Positions 1-6,320 of a stretch of DNA of 8,160 nt are shown in pieces; within the stretch, counting starts at the first letter, position 1; the number at the start of each line of letters is the position of its first letter. A program made the translations under genes and the position numbers. The notes beneath the pieces were generated by a model that made no database searches, was not told where the DNA came from, and was given only the letters and a program-made list of their open reading frames with translations. The DNA comes from Candidatus Gastranaerophilales bacterium (GTDB lineage: Bacteria > Cyanobacteriota > Vampirovibrionia > Gastranaerophilales > JAILCC01). Location of the stretch: the NCBI GenBank assembly GCA_024408745.1, contig JAKSUS010000047.1:1-8160 (forward strand). Direction: 5' to 3'.

Positions 1-48
1 AAATAGTTTATCATCTTGCTCGATTGTAATGATAGTTATTTTGGCCAT
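1..48 (-). CDS. Possible 5' end of a gene running off the left edge
   Basis: An ATG at 48-46 opens a frame that stays open to the window edge and encodes MAKITIITIEQDDKLF. The alternating hydrophobic start resembles the first beta strand of a small alpha/beta domain, but 16 residues are too few to name a family. A weak ribosome-binding site, TGGAA, lies 7 bases upstream on the minus strand. Further upstream are a loose TATTAT (79-74) and TTGTAT (100-95), spaced 16 bases apart, which could be a promoter. The gene would lie downstream of the tmRNA on the same strand. A competing minus-strand frame covering 217 to 11 starts inside the tmRNA terminator and looks non-coding. Confidence is low because almost all of the gene is outside the window. 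Confidence 0.35.
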   Translation of the reverse strand, partial: MAKITIITIEQDDKLF

Positions 49-126
49 ACAATAATTCCATATTATTATTTGATAATACAATATAAAAGGGAAAATACAA
101 TAATTTTGGACTAGGTAAACTCGAAG

Positions 127-187
127 CAGAGAATTTTGCAGAAATTTGCATCAAAAAATAGAGAATTATATCAAAATAAATTCTCTG
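127..187. repeat. Nested inverted and direct repeats in the tmRNA-downstream spacer
   Basis: CAGAGAATTT at 127-136 is perfectly complementary to AAATTCTCTG at 178-187, giving a 10-bp stem. A second copy of AGAGAATT at 160-167 can pair with the same right arm (179-186), giving an 8-bp stem with an 11-base loop. The two pairings exclude each other. A near-palindrome, TGCAGAAATTTGCA, sits at 137-150. The spacer between the possible gene start at 48 and the tmRNA terminator is otherwise AT-rich, with no credible gene. A leader or attenuator role for the left-edge gene is possible but not shown; in AT-rich DNA some of this could be chance. Confidence 0.45.
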
Positions 188-202
188 TTTTAATTGCACA
201 GC

Positions 203-229
203 AAAAAAGCCCGACAAAACAGGCTTTTT
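203..229 (-). terminator. Intrinsic terminator of the tmRNA gene
   Basis: Read on the minus strand, AAAAAGCC (229-222) pairs with GGCTTTTT (211-204) around a 10-base loop, and the 3' arm ends in a run of six T. It lies about 44 bases after the mature tmRNA 3' end, as expected for the transcript end. A second small hairpin, CAAGG/CCTTG with a 7-base loop (246-262), lies between this terminator and the tmRNA and may be part of the trimmed 3' trailer. Confidence 0.8.
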
Positions 230-272
230 ATGTCTAAAAAATGGTCAAGGCTCTAAACCTTGGAATAAAATC

Positions 273-662
273 TGGAGACGGAGAGAGTCGAACTCTCGTC
301 CGGAACGGACAAAAACAAGTATCTACGAGTGTAGGTCTTTATTAATCTCATTTATGCAAGTTTAAATTTCGTAAACCTAAACATAAACAAAGCGTTTGGT
401 GCGCCACGCCTGACTTCAGCAATAGTCTGTAGCTTAACTTATTGCTATCCGCTAAGAGCAACCGGCATAAGTGTCCCGATAAATCGGCCGGTAGGACTTA
501 CCGAGAGGTTGACCGCTATTAAGCAGCTACTGCATATGCAGAAGCGAAGTCAACTTTTCTGACATTGTTGCCATTTATAGTTTTGCTCGTTGATATCGGA
601 GAACAGCGCTCCGACTCGCAACTTGGTTTCACCAATCGCCCCGTCAAATCCGAAACGTCCCC
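273..662 (-). ncRNA. ssrA: tmRNA (transfer-messenger RNA), one-piece
   Basis: This RNA rescues stalled ribosomes in trans-translation, acting with SmpB. It reads 662 to 273. The 5' end GGGGACG pairs with CGUCUCC at the 3' end (seven pairs, one G-U), followed by the discriminator A at 273. The T arm is a GAGAG stem, loop UUCGACU, and CUCUC. The D-like region carries the typical GGAUUUGACGGGGCGA and GGUGAAACC blocks near the 5' end. A first pseudoknot is visible: CTCCGA (609-614) pairs with TCGGAG (596-601), and its loop can pair with 585-592. A second is suggested by GGTA/TACC with loop AGTCC pairing to a downstream GGAC. The tag frame is at 572-519. The length of 390 nt is normal. CCA is not encoded, since the base after A273 continues GAT, so it must be added after transcription. 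Confidence 0.97.
519..572 (-). other. tmRNA proteolysis-tag reading frame
   Basis: Reading minus-strand codons from GGC at 572-570 to TAA at 521-519 gives the tag GNNVRKVDFASAYAVAA, followed directly by a second stop, TAG. The C-terminal AVAA matches the hydrophobic degron of known tags recognised by ClpXP-type proteases. The stop is certain. The resume codon is inferred from position and from the NN start seen in cyanobacterial tags (ANNIV...). GGC (Gly) is the best fit, since the codons before it (ATA, AAT) do not suit the usual G-starting resume codon. Confidence 0.85.
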
Positions 663-810
663 ATATTAAATTTTAAAAGTGCATATTATCATTATTGCAT
701 ACTTTTTTTATTCTTCAAGTGTATTGAAAATAATTATTAATTTATTGACTACATAGCAAATTTATGAGAATTTAAAAGTAGTTTGTAAGGAACAATAGAG
801 GGGAAAAACA
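663..810. promoter_or_regulatory. Intergenic region with divergent promoters (tmRNA leftward, icd rightward)
   Basis: This 148-bp AT-rich gap separates the 5' ends of tmRNA and the isocitrate dehydrogenase gene, so it must carry both promoters. For the rightward gene, TTGACT at 745-750 is a good -35 match, but the -10 region is weak (GAGAAT at 766-771 or GAATTT at 768-773). For tmRNA, TTGAAG (718-713 on the minus strand) could be a -35, with TAATGA or ATAATG about 17-18 bases on; this is only suggestive. The ribosome-binding site of the rightward gene is AGAGGGG at 797-803, 7 bases before its ATG. No operator or riboswitch was recognised. Confidence 0.4.
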
Positions 811-1809
811 ATGAGAACAATAACTTTAATTAAAGGTGACGGTATAGGTCCCGAAATTTCACAGGCAGTTGTAGATATTTTTAAAGCGCTTAACGCTCCT
901 ATTGAATGGGATATTCAGGAAGCAGGTGCCGATGTTTTAGAAAAAGAAGGTACTGTCCTTCCTCAAAAAGTTTTGGACTCAATAAAAAAGAATAAAGTTG
1001 CATTAAAGGCTCCTGTTACTACTCCAATCGGACACGGGTTTAAAAGCGTAAACGTAACATTAAGAAAAGAACTTGATTTATATGTTTCACTTCGTCCCGC
1101 TTACAATATTTCAGGAATTAAAACGAGATTTGATAATGTTGATTTAATTACCGTCAGAGAAAATACGGAAGATTTATATGCAGGTATTGAAAGAAAAGTC
1201 GATGATGACACTATGGAATCAATAAAATTGATTACAAGAAAAGCATCAACAAGAATTGCCGAATTTGCTTTTGAGTATGCTAAAAACAATAATCGCAAAA
1301 TGGTTACTGCCGTTTCTAAAGCGAACATTTGTAAATTAACAGACGGGTTATTTTTGGAATGTGCGAGAAAAGTTGCCGAAAAATACCCCGATATTAAATA
1401 TAGCGAAGTTTTGGTTGATAATTTATGCATGCAACTTGTTCAAAATCCGACAAAATATGATGTTTTGTTATTGCCTAATTTATACGGCGATATAGTTTCT
1501 GACTTGGCAGCAGGTTTGATAGGCGGTTTAGGAGTTGCTCAAGGCGCTAATATCGGTAAAGATTGTGCAGTTTTTGAAGCGGTTCACGGTAGTGCTCCCG
1601 ATATTAAAGGGCAAAATAAAGCTAATCCGACTGCTTTGTTATTAAGTTCCGTTATGATGCTTGAATATATTAACGAAAACGAACTTGCCAATAAATTAAA
1701 ATCAGCAATATTTAAAGTTTTGGAAGAAGGAAAAGTCCTAACACCTGATTTGGGCGGAACTGCAACCACAACGGAATATACTGCGGAAATCATTAAAAAC
1801 ATTTTGTAA
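811..1809 (+). CDS. icd: NAD-dependent isocitrate dehydrogenase (isocitrate/isopropylmalate dehydrogenase family)
   Basis: This 332-residue cytoplasmic enzyme most likely oxidises and decarboxylates isocitrate to 2-oxoglutarate, feeding glutamate synthesis. The beta-decarboxylating dehydrogenase fold is clear: GDGIGPE at 9-15; a substrate loop with S79, N81, R85 and R95; RENTEDLYAGIE at 116-127 (R116, Y123); K170; and metal-binding D203, D227 and D231 in NLYGDIVSDLAAG. HGSAPDIKG at 259-267 forms the adenine-side pocket and looks NAD-type. RENTEDLYAG and the GGLGVAQGANIG stretch (238-249) favour NAD-isocitrate dehydrogenase over LeuB. Homoisocitrate or isopropylmalate activity cannot be excluded from sequence alone. 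The length is normal and no key residue is missing. It starts the operon, with a strong ribosome-binding site, and is followed after 42 bp by the next start. Confidence 0.9.
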   Translation: MRTITLIKGDGIGPEISQAVVDIFKALNAPIEWDIQEAGADVLEKEGTVLPQKVLDSIKKNKVALKAPVTTPIGHGFKSVNVTLRKELDLYVSLRPAYNISGIKTRFDNVDLITVRENTEDLYAGIERKVDDDTMESIKLITRKASTRIAEFAFEYAKNNNRKMVTAVSKANICKLTDGLFLECARKVAEKYPDIKYSEVLVDNLCMQLVQNPTKYDVLLLPNLYGDIVSDLAAGLIGGLGVAQGANIGKDCAVFEAVHGSAPDIKGQNKANPTALLLSSVMMLEYINENELANKLKSAIFKVLEEGKVLTPDLGGTATTTEYTAEIIKNIL

Positions 1810-1851
1810 TTAGCATGTTTATTATAAAATATTTTGTGTAAAGGAAGTTTT

Positions 1852-2202
1852 ATGACCGAAAAAAAGTTTGAAAGATGGTATGATAAAGACGAAGATTTGA
1901 GCCTTGTTATGAGAGCTTTGGAACTTGCCGATGAAGATGTTAAACTTTCTATCGCCGCTGATTTAATACAAATGGTTATGGCAAACAGAGAAGTTGAAGG
2001 TACAGATAACTTCATTGAAGAACTGAATGAGGAATATATTCCTGTAAGACGCAGATGGTATGATAAATTTGCAACATTGCTTTCTGCCGTAGAAATGCTT
2101 AAACATTTAGATCCTGCTGAAAGAGCGGTAACTTTAAAAGAAGCAATTAATTCTTTAATATATTTTCAGTCAAAAAAAGGTGAAGGTAGCGAAGATGACT
2201 GA
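1852..2202 (+). CDS. Small acidic helical protein of unknown function with two RWYDK motifs
   Basis: I do not recognise a family. The start is taken at ATG 1852 because AAGGAAG lies just upstream with proper spacing; an upstream TTG at 1834 would place that site inside the coding region. The 116-residue product is soluble and acidic, has no signal peptide or membrane segment, and appears almost entirely helical. RWYDK occurs twice, at residues 8-12 and 68-72. Each copy precedes a leucine-rich helix (DLSLVMRALELADED and FATLLSAVEMLKHLD), which hints at an internal duplication of about 60 residues. The tail is GEGSEDD. Its stop overlaps the next gene by 8 bp, which suggests coupled translation with the YitT-family protein and possibly a partner role. 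No function is proposed. Confidence 0.8.
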   Translation: MTEKKFERWYDKDEDLSLVMRALELADEDVKLSIAADLIQMVMANREVEGTDNFIEELNEEYIPVRRRWYDKFATLLSAVEMLKHLDPAERAVTLKEAINSLIYFQSKKGEGSEDD

Positions 2203-3088
2203 AAATAACATAGCAGCTACACAAGACATACAACAACAAAAAGTTAACTATAAATTGCTGATAAGAAGGCTTTGCTTTTTAACTTTAGGTGCAGCAATTG
2301 TAGGTTTTGGGTTGGAAAATTTTTTAGTCCCAAATAATATCATTGATGGTGGTATTGTTGGTGTGTCTATTATGCTTAGTTATTTAACAGGATTGCCATT
2401 AGGGGTGTTTACATTTTGTTTAAACCTTCCGTTTTTAGCATTTGGTTTTACGGTTTTAGGTAAAAAGTTTGTATTTTTATCGCTATATTCAAGTGCCGTT
2501 TTATCAATATTTGTTTCAATTTTCCACTACACACCGAATATAACTTATAACCCGTATTTAGCATTTATTTTCGGTGGCGTTACGGTTGGTATAGGTTGTG
2601 GTTTGATTTTGAGAAACAACGGCTCTCTTGACGGAACGGAAATTGTAGCTTTGATTATCGGAAAAAAAGTTCCGTTTTCAACCGGTGAAATCATAATGTT
2701 TATGAACTTATTCATATTTGTTGCTTCTGCATTTGTATTCAATAAAGAAAAAGCAATGTTTTCAATACTTGCCTACTTTGTTATTTATAAATCAATCGAC
2801 CTTGTATTAGAGGGTATTGACGAAGCCAAAACAGTTATGATTATAACCTCTCAACCTGATGACATTGCACAAAAAGTTTTAATATCATTAAAAAGAGGGG
2901 TAACTTTTTTAGACGGCAAAGGTGCTTACAGCGGTGAATATAAAAAAATTCTTTATTGTGTTATAACAAGATTAGAAATAGCCAAATTAAAAGAAATTGT
3001 ACACGATATAGATCCGAAGGCTTTTATTGCAATTACAAATGCACATGAAGTTGAAGGCGGGCAAGTTAAAAAGAAAAAGATAGTTTAA
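2195..3088 (+). CDS. YitT family membrane protein (DUF161 transmembrane part plus C-terminal DUF2179)
   Basis: The start is placed at ATG 2195, which has GAAGG 8 bases upstream; a GTG at 2180 would overlap that site. The 297-residue product has a short polar N-terminus and about five or six hydrophobic segments (roughly 27-46, 53-78, 92-112, 121-140, 150-156 and 163-182, with a weaker one near 188-206). The loop NNGSLDGTEI at 141-150 is the family's hallmark. From about residue 212 a soluble domain follows, with RGVTFLDGKGAYSG at 234-247 and EVEGG near the end, matching DUF2179. The family sits in the inner membrane and its transport function is unsettled. It overlaps the preceding gene by 8 bp and is followed 15 bp later by yebC, so it is co-transcribed with both. 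Confidence 0.92.
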   Translation: MTENNIAATQDIQQQKVNYKLLIRRLCFLTLGAAIVGFGLENFLVPNNIIDGGIVGVSIMLSYLTGLPLGVFTFCLNLPFLAFGFTVLGKKFVFLSLYSSAVLSIFVSIFHYTPNITYNPYLAFIFGGVTVGIGCGLILRNNGSLDGTEIVALIIGKKVPFSTGEIIMFMNLFIFVASAFVFNKEKAMFSILAYFVIYKSIDLVLEGIDEAKTVMIITSQPDDIAQKVLISLKRGVTFLDGKGAYSGEYKKILYCVITRLEIAKLKEIVHDIDPKAFIAITNAHEVEGGQVKKKKIV

Positions 3089-3103
3089 TAAGGAATATAA
3101 ATT

Positions 3104-3865
3104 ATGTCAGGACATTCAAAATGGGCAACAATTAAAAGAAAAAAAGCATCTATTGATGCTGCAAGAGGCGTGGAATTTGCAAAATTCTCAAGAGAAATTA
3201 TGGTCGCAACAAAATTAGGCGGACCTGATTTGAACGGAAACTTCCGTTTAAGAACTGCAGTTGATAAAGCAAAAGCAGCAGGACTTCCGAAAGATAATAT
3301 CAAAAGAGCAATTGAAAAAGCATCAGGTGCTGCAAACGGTGAAAACTTTGAAGAAATTACTTATGAAGGTTATGGCCCAAGTGGTGTTGCAATTATTGTT
3401 GAAGCTCTAACAGATAACAGAAACAGAACAGCAGGTGATATAAGAAGTTACTTCTCAAAAAATAACGGTAACTTAGGTGAAAGCGGTTGTGTCGGCTTTA
3501 TGTTTAAAAAAGAAGGTATAATAACAATAAACAAAGACGGTATTAATCAAGACGAATTATTTGAAAAGGCATTAGACGCAGGTGCTGCTGATTTTGTTGA
3601 AGAAGATGAAGAATATAAAATTACAACAGAACCAAATGATTTGCAGGCAGTATCTGAAGCTTTGCAAAGTGCAGGTTATGAGTTGGCTTCTTATGAAGTT
3701 ACAATGACTCCGCAAAACTCAATAGAAATTACTGACCTGCAAGATGCAAAATATCTTTTGAGATTGATGGACAGTTTGGAAAGTCATGATGACGTTCAAA
3801 ATGTTTATTCAAACTTTGATATGGATAGCGACTTGTACGAAAAAGCATCGGAATGGATAAGTTAG
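3104..3865 (+). CDS. yebC: YebC/PmpR family regulatory protein (TACO1 family)
   Basis: This 253-residue protein, near the usual 245-250, begins MSGHSKWATIKRKKASIDAARG, the family signature. Other family blocks are LRTAVDKAKAAGLPKDNI (49-66), YEGYGPSG (87-94), LTDNRNRTAGDIR (102-114), GNLGESGCVGFMF (122-134) and DDVQNVYSNFD at 229-239. Members have been described as DNA-binding transcriptional regulators. The mitochondrial relative TACO1 and some bacterial members affect translation, including relief of ribosome stalling at proline-rich stretches. Which role applies here cannot be read from the sequence. AAGGA at 3090-3094 lies 9 bases before the ATG. The 3' end overlaps the DUF3326 gene by 13 bp in another frame. 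Confidence 0.96.
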   Translation: MSGHSKWATIKRKKASIDAARGVEFAKFSREIMVATKLGGPDLNGNFRLRTAVDKAKAAGLPKDNIKRAIEKASGAANGENFEEITYEGYGPSGVAIIVEALTDNRNRTAGDIRSYFSKNNGNLGESGCVGFMFKKEGIITINKDGINQDELFEKALDAGAADFVEEDEEYKITTEPNDLQAVSEALQSAGYELASYEVTMTPQNSIEITDLQDAKYLLRLMDSLESHDDVQNVYSNFDMDSDLYEKASEWIS

Positions 3866-4809
3866 CATTCATAGTTCCAACGGGAATCGGTGCATCAATC
3901 GGCGGTTATGCAGGTGATGCAGGAGCATACGCACGCAAACTTTCCGAAAAATATACTTTAATAGTAAATCCCAATGTCGTTAACGCTGCTTGCTTCTCGG
4001 CAATTAACGATAATATGCTTTATGTTGAAGGTTATGCTCTGGATTTGTTTTTCAAAGAGCAAATCACATTAAGACCTTCTAAAAAAAATAAAATCGGTGT
4101 GATTTTTGATAAAGCAATACCTGAAAGCATTTTAAACATTCATATTAATACTTTAAATGCTATGAAAATGGTTTACGGTATTGAAACAATTTATGAAATA
4201 ACCGATGAACCTGTCGGAGTAGAGTTTAAACAAAATTTATCAGGGATTTCAACAGGAAATATAAACATGCCTGAAACACTTTATAAATCCGCACAAAAAC
4301 TCATTGATAACGGTTGCAATGCTCTTGCGCCTGTTTGCTTATTTGAAGATTGTGATGATGATGAAGATTATGCAAATGCAAAAGGGGTAGATATTGTAGG
4401 AGGAGTTGAGGCTGTAATTTCGCATCTTTTAACAAAGAAATTTTTACTTCCGACAGCTCACGCACCTGCTTTTAAAAATGTTGAAATTTCATCAGAAATC
4501 ATTTCGCCAAAAGCTGCTGCAGAATATATTACACCGACATTTTTGCCTTGCATAATTTTAGGATTATATAATGCACCGACGCTTATTCCTTTTGAAGAAA
4601 AAGAAGAAAACGATATTTGTGCAAGAGATTTGAATGGAGTTTTAATGCCTTATAATTCATTAGGTTCAACTCCTGTCTTCAAAAGTTTAGAGTTAAATAT
4701 TCCTGTTTTTGCAATTAAAGAAAACCAAACAGTTTTAAATGTAACAAAAGAAAAATTAAAAACAGATAAAATTACTGAAATTGATACTTTTGAAGATTTT
4801 GCTTTATAA
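3853..4809 (+). CDS. DUF3326 family protein
   Basis: This 318-residue cytoplasmic protein belongs to a family found mostly in cyanobacteria and plants and without an assigned function. The first block, VPTGIGASIGGYAGDA at 8-23, is the family hallmark. Others follow: NPNVVNAA (39-46), NMLYVEGYALD (54-64), LAPVC at 158-162, VDIVGGVEAVISHLL (179-193), LLPTAHAPAF (198-207) and LNGVLMPYNSLGSTP (260-274). There is no signal peptide or membrane segment. The glycine-rich N-terminus might bind a nucleotide or phosphate, but this is only inference. The ATG lies 13 bp inside yebC with no clear ribosome-binding site, so translation probably depends on ribosomes finishing yebC. The family's spread is one reason to place this genome near cyanobacteria. 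Confidence 0.9.
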   Translation: MDKLAFIVPTGIGASIGGYAGDAGAYARKLSEKYTLIVNPNVVNAACFSAINDNMLYVEGYALDLFFKEQITLRPSKKNKIGVIFDKAIPESILNIHINTLNAMKMVYGIETIYEITDEPVGVEFKQNLSGISTGNINMPETLYKSAQKLIDNGCNALAPVCLFEDCDDDEDYANAKGVDIVGGVEAVISHLLTKKFLLPTAHAPAFKNVEISSEIISPKAAAEYITPTFLPCIILGLYNAPTLIPFEEKEENDICARDLNGVLMPYNSLGSTPVFKSLELNIPVFAIKENQTVLNVTKEKLKTDKITEIDTFEDFAL

Positions 4810-4819
4810 AGGGGAATAA

Positions 4820-4856
4820 AAATAAAGCAATTTTTCTAAGAAAAAAGACTTTATTT
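4820..4856 (+). repeat. Two-tier AT-rich hairpin between DUF3326 and the ART-like gene
   Basis: AAATAAAG (4820-4827) pairs with CTTTATTT (4849-4856). Inside a 3x3 internal loop, TTTTTC (4831-4836) pairs with GAAAAA (4840-4845) around the 3-base loop TAA. It starts 11 bases after the DUF3326 stop and could end the operon transcript or mark an RNA processing site. It lacks the GC-rich stem and trailing T run of a strong intrinsic terminator, so readthrough into the next gene is likely. A TATATAAG just after it (4858-4865) could be a -10 element, but no matching -35 is seen. Confidence 0.45.
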
Positions 4857-4886
4857 CTATATAAGGGTAATTAAAAGGAATAAGGC

Positions 4887-6257
4887 ATGGTAGAAAAAGT
4901 ATCAAATGTTCTTTTGTTAAAAGAAACTAACACATTAGCAAAAGCAGAAAACAAACAAAATGCAAAAACTGAAGAAAACTTATCTGAAATTCTTTCAGGG
5001 CAAACAAAAACTGAAAAACAGAAAAAAGAAGATAAAAGTTTTTTTGAAAACCACAAAACTCTTACTATGTTTGGGGGCTTATGGTTAGCATCAACTTTTG
5101 CTGCTATTGTTTTCTTAATCGGAAGAAATCCTGCAACGGCGGCAAAATTTTTAAAAGGCACATCAAAAATGCCAAAAGGAAGTGTCTTTGCTAAAGGTCA
5201 AAAAATTGCTGATGAAATATTTGCAGATGCTAAACTTAAACCGACTATTGATAAAGCGATGAAACTATTTAAAAAACCCGAATATCCGACAATGATGAGT
5301 GAAAAAATTGTAAAATTAGAAAACTATCTGCAAAAGAACCCTGCTGAAAACGAAGAAATCTTGAAAACAGTTCAGAGTTTAAAAGTGAAACTTGCAAAAC
5401 ATTTGGATAAACTTCGCAAAAATGCAATAGCAGGTGGTGAGCGAAATTATAAAGCGAGTGAAGAATTTACAGAAAGTGTAAAAGCCGAACTTACTAAAAT
5501 ATCTGAACATTTAAGAAAACAAAAAAATTATTGGAATTTACCTGATTGTGATTTATTCTACGATGATTTTTATCCTTCATTCTGCCAATATGGATTTAAT
5601 TTGAATGAATATATAGGAAGATGTCCCGAAGAATTATTAAACAGCAGACTTTTGTATCACGGAACAACTAAAGCAAAAGGTATTTATAAAAATGGCTTTA
5701 GTCCTTTTGGAAGCAGACAAATAACCGCAACAAAAGCAAACGGAAGAGAACTTGGTGCGGGAGCATATTTTACCCCGGATATTGAAGTTTCACGCATGTT
5801 TACAGGCGGATATGGCAGCATTATTCCTGTTCAATTATCTAAAGATGCTAAAATTGCACTTGTTACGGAAGATATGCATAGCAGTATTACAAACGTTGCA
5901 GCAGAATTGTTGGCAGAAAAATACGGACTGCATAATATAAAATCAGCACTTAAAGAAAGTGAAATAAGTATTGCACGCGAATGTATAACAAGAAGGCTTT
6001 TCTTAGAAGCAGGATATGACGGTGCTTATATGCCAAAAGCAATGCGAAGCGGTCTTTTCACAGGTTTGTTTAATCCTGATGTAAATAAAATATTTGGTAA
6101 AAATCAATCTCAGGTTGTTATCTTTAACCCCGAACACACACAGATTTTAAGTCGTGGCATTATACAAAGAATTAAAGATATAAAAGATAATTATTCAGCA
6201 CTAATAAAGCAAGTGAAAAATGGATTACAAGGTAAAGGTGGTTCTTTATTCTGCTAA
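4887..6257 (+). CDS. Membrane-anchored protein with a C-terminal ADP-ribosyltransferase-like domain
   Basis: This is a 456-residue protein of no named family I know. Residues 1-55 are charged and Lys/Glu-rich, with no signal peptide. A single membrane segment spans about 58-79. Residues 100-215 are helical and Lys-rich, with heptad-like stretches near 137-180. From about 255 the sequence follows the ART pattern: LYHGTT at 256-261 (H258), a Gly-Phe at 270-271, GAGAYFTP at 290-297 (Y294), GYDGAYM at 376-382, and SQVVIFNPE at 408-416. The His and Tyr fit an H-Y-E type active site. The position where Glu is expected is Gln409, so activity or chemistry is uncertain. The protein ends in Cys. AAGGAA at 4875-4880 lies 6 bases before ATG. 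The domain call is from pattern recognition; an inactive fold is a real alternative. Confidence 0.6.
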   Translation: MVEKVSNVLLLKETNTLAKAENKQNAKTEENLSEILSGQTKTEKQKKEDKSFFENHKTLTMFGGLWLASTFAAIVFLIGRNPATAAKFLKGTSKMPKGSVFAKGQKIADEIFADAKLKPTIDKAMKLFKKPEYPTMMSEKIVKLENYLQKNPAENEEILKTVQSLKVKLAKHLDKLRKNAIAGGERNYKASEEFTESVKAELTKISEHLRKQKNYWNLPDCDLFYDDFYPSFCQYGFNLNEYIGRCPEELLNSRLLYHGTTKAKGIYKNGFSPFGSRQITATKANGRELGAGAYFTPDIEVSRMFTGGYGSIIPVQLSKDAKIALVTEDMHSSITNVAAELLAEKYGLHNIKSALKESEISIARECITRRLFLEAGYDGAYMPKAMRSGLFTGLFNPDVNKIFGKNQSQVVIFNPEHTQILSRGIIQRIKDIKDNYSALIKQVKNGLQGKGGSLFC

Positions 6258-6264
6258 AATTTAA

Positions 6265-6309
6265 TTCTCAACCATTATTATATTTTTATCATATAATGAT
6301 AGTTGAGGA
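6265..6309 (+). promoter_or_regulatory. Long hairpin/palindrome overlapping the CDF transporter ribosome-binding site
   Basis: CTCAAC (6267-6272) pairs with GTTGAG (6302-6307), extended outward by T-G and T-A pairs. After one mismatch (C6273/A6301), ATTATTATAT (6274-6283) pairs with ATATAATGAT (6291-6300), with one G-T pair and a 7-base loop. The right arm contains most of GAGGAG (6305-6310), the only ribosome-binding site for ATG 6321, ten bases on. The folded RNA would hide it. It may be an RNA switch or thermometer, a weak terminator for the gene before it, or, as DNA, an operator for a metal sensor. Only the pairing is directly seen. Confidence 0.6.
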
Positions 6310-6320
6310 GATGAAAATTT

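Noticed and set aside
11..217. Minus-strand open frame of 68 codons left of the tmRNA
   Set aside because: It begins inside the tmRNA terminator, lacks a ribosome-binding site and has no recognisable protein features; it conflicts with the better-placed start at 48.
675..709. Hairpin-like AAAAGT/ACTTTT with a following T run on the plus strand upstream of icd
   Set aside because: Weak AT-rich stem with a bulge; no plus-strand gene lies before it to terminate, and the region must hold the tmRNA promoter.
1584..2015. Minus-strand open frame opposite the isocitrate dehydrogenase and the small acidic gene
   Set aside because: Shadow of two well-supported plus-strand genes; Ser/Leu-rich composition is typical of antisense reading.
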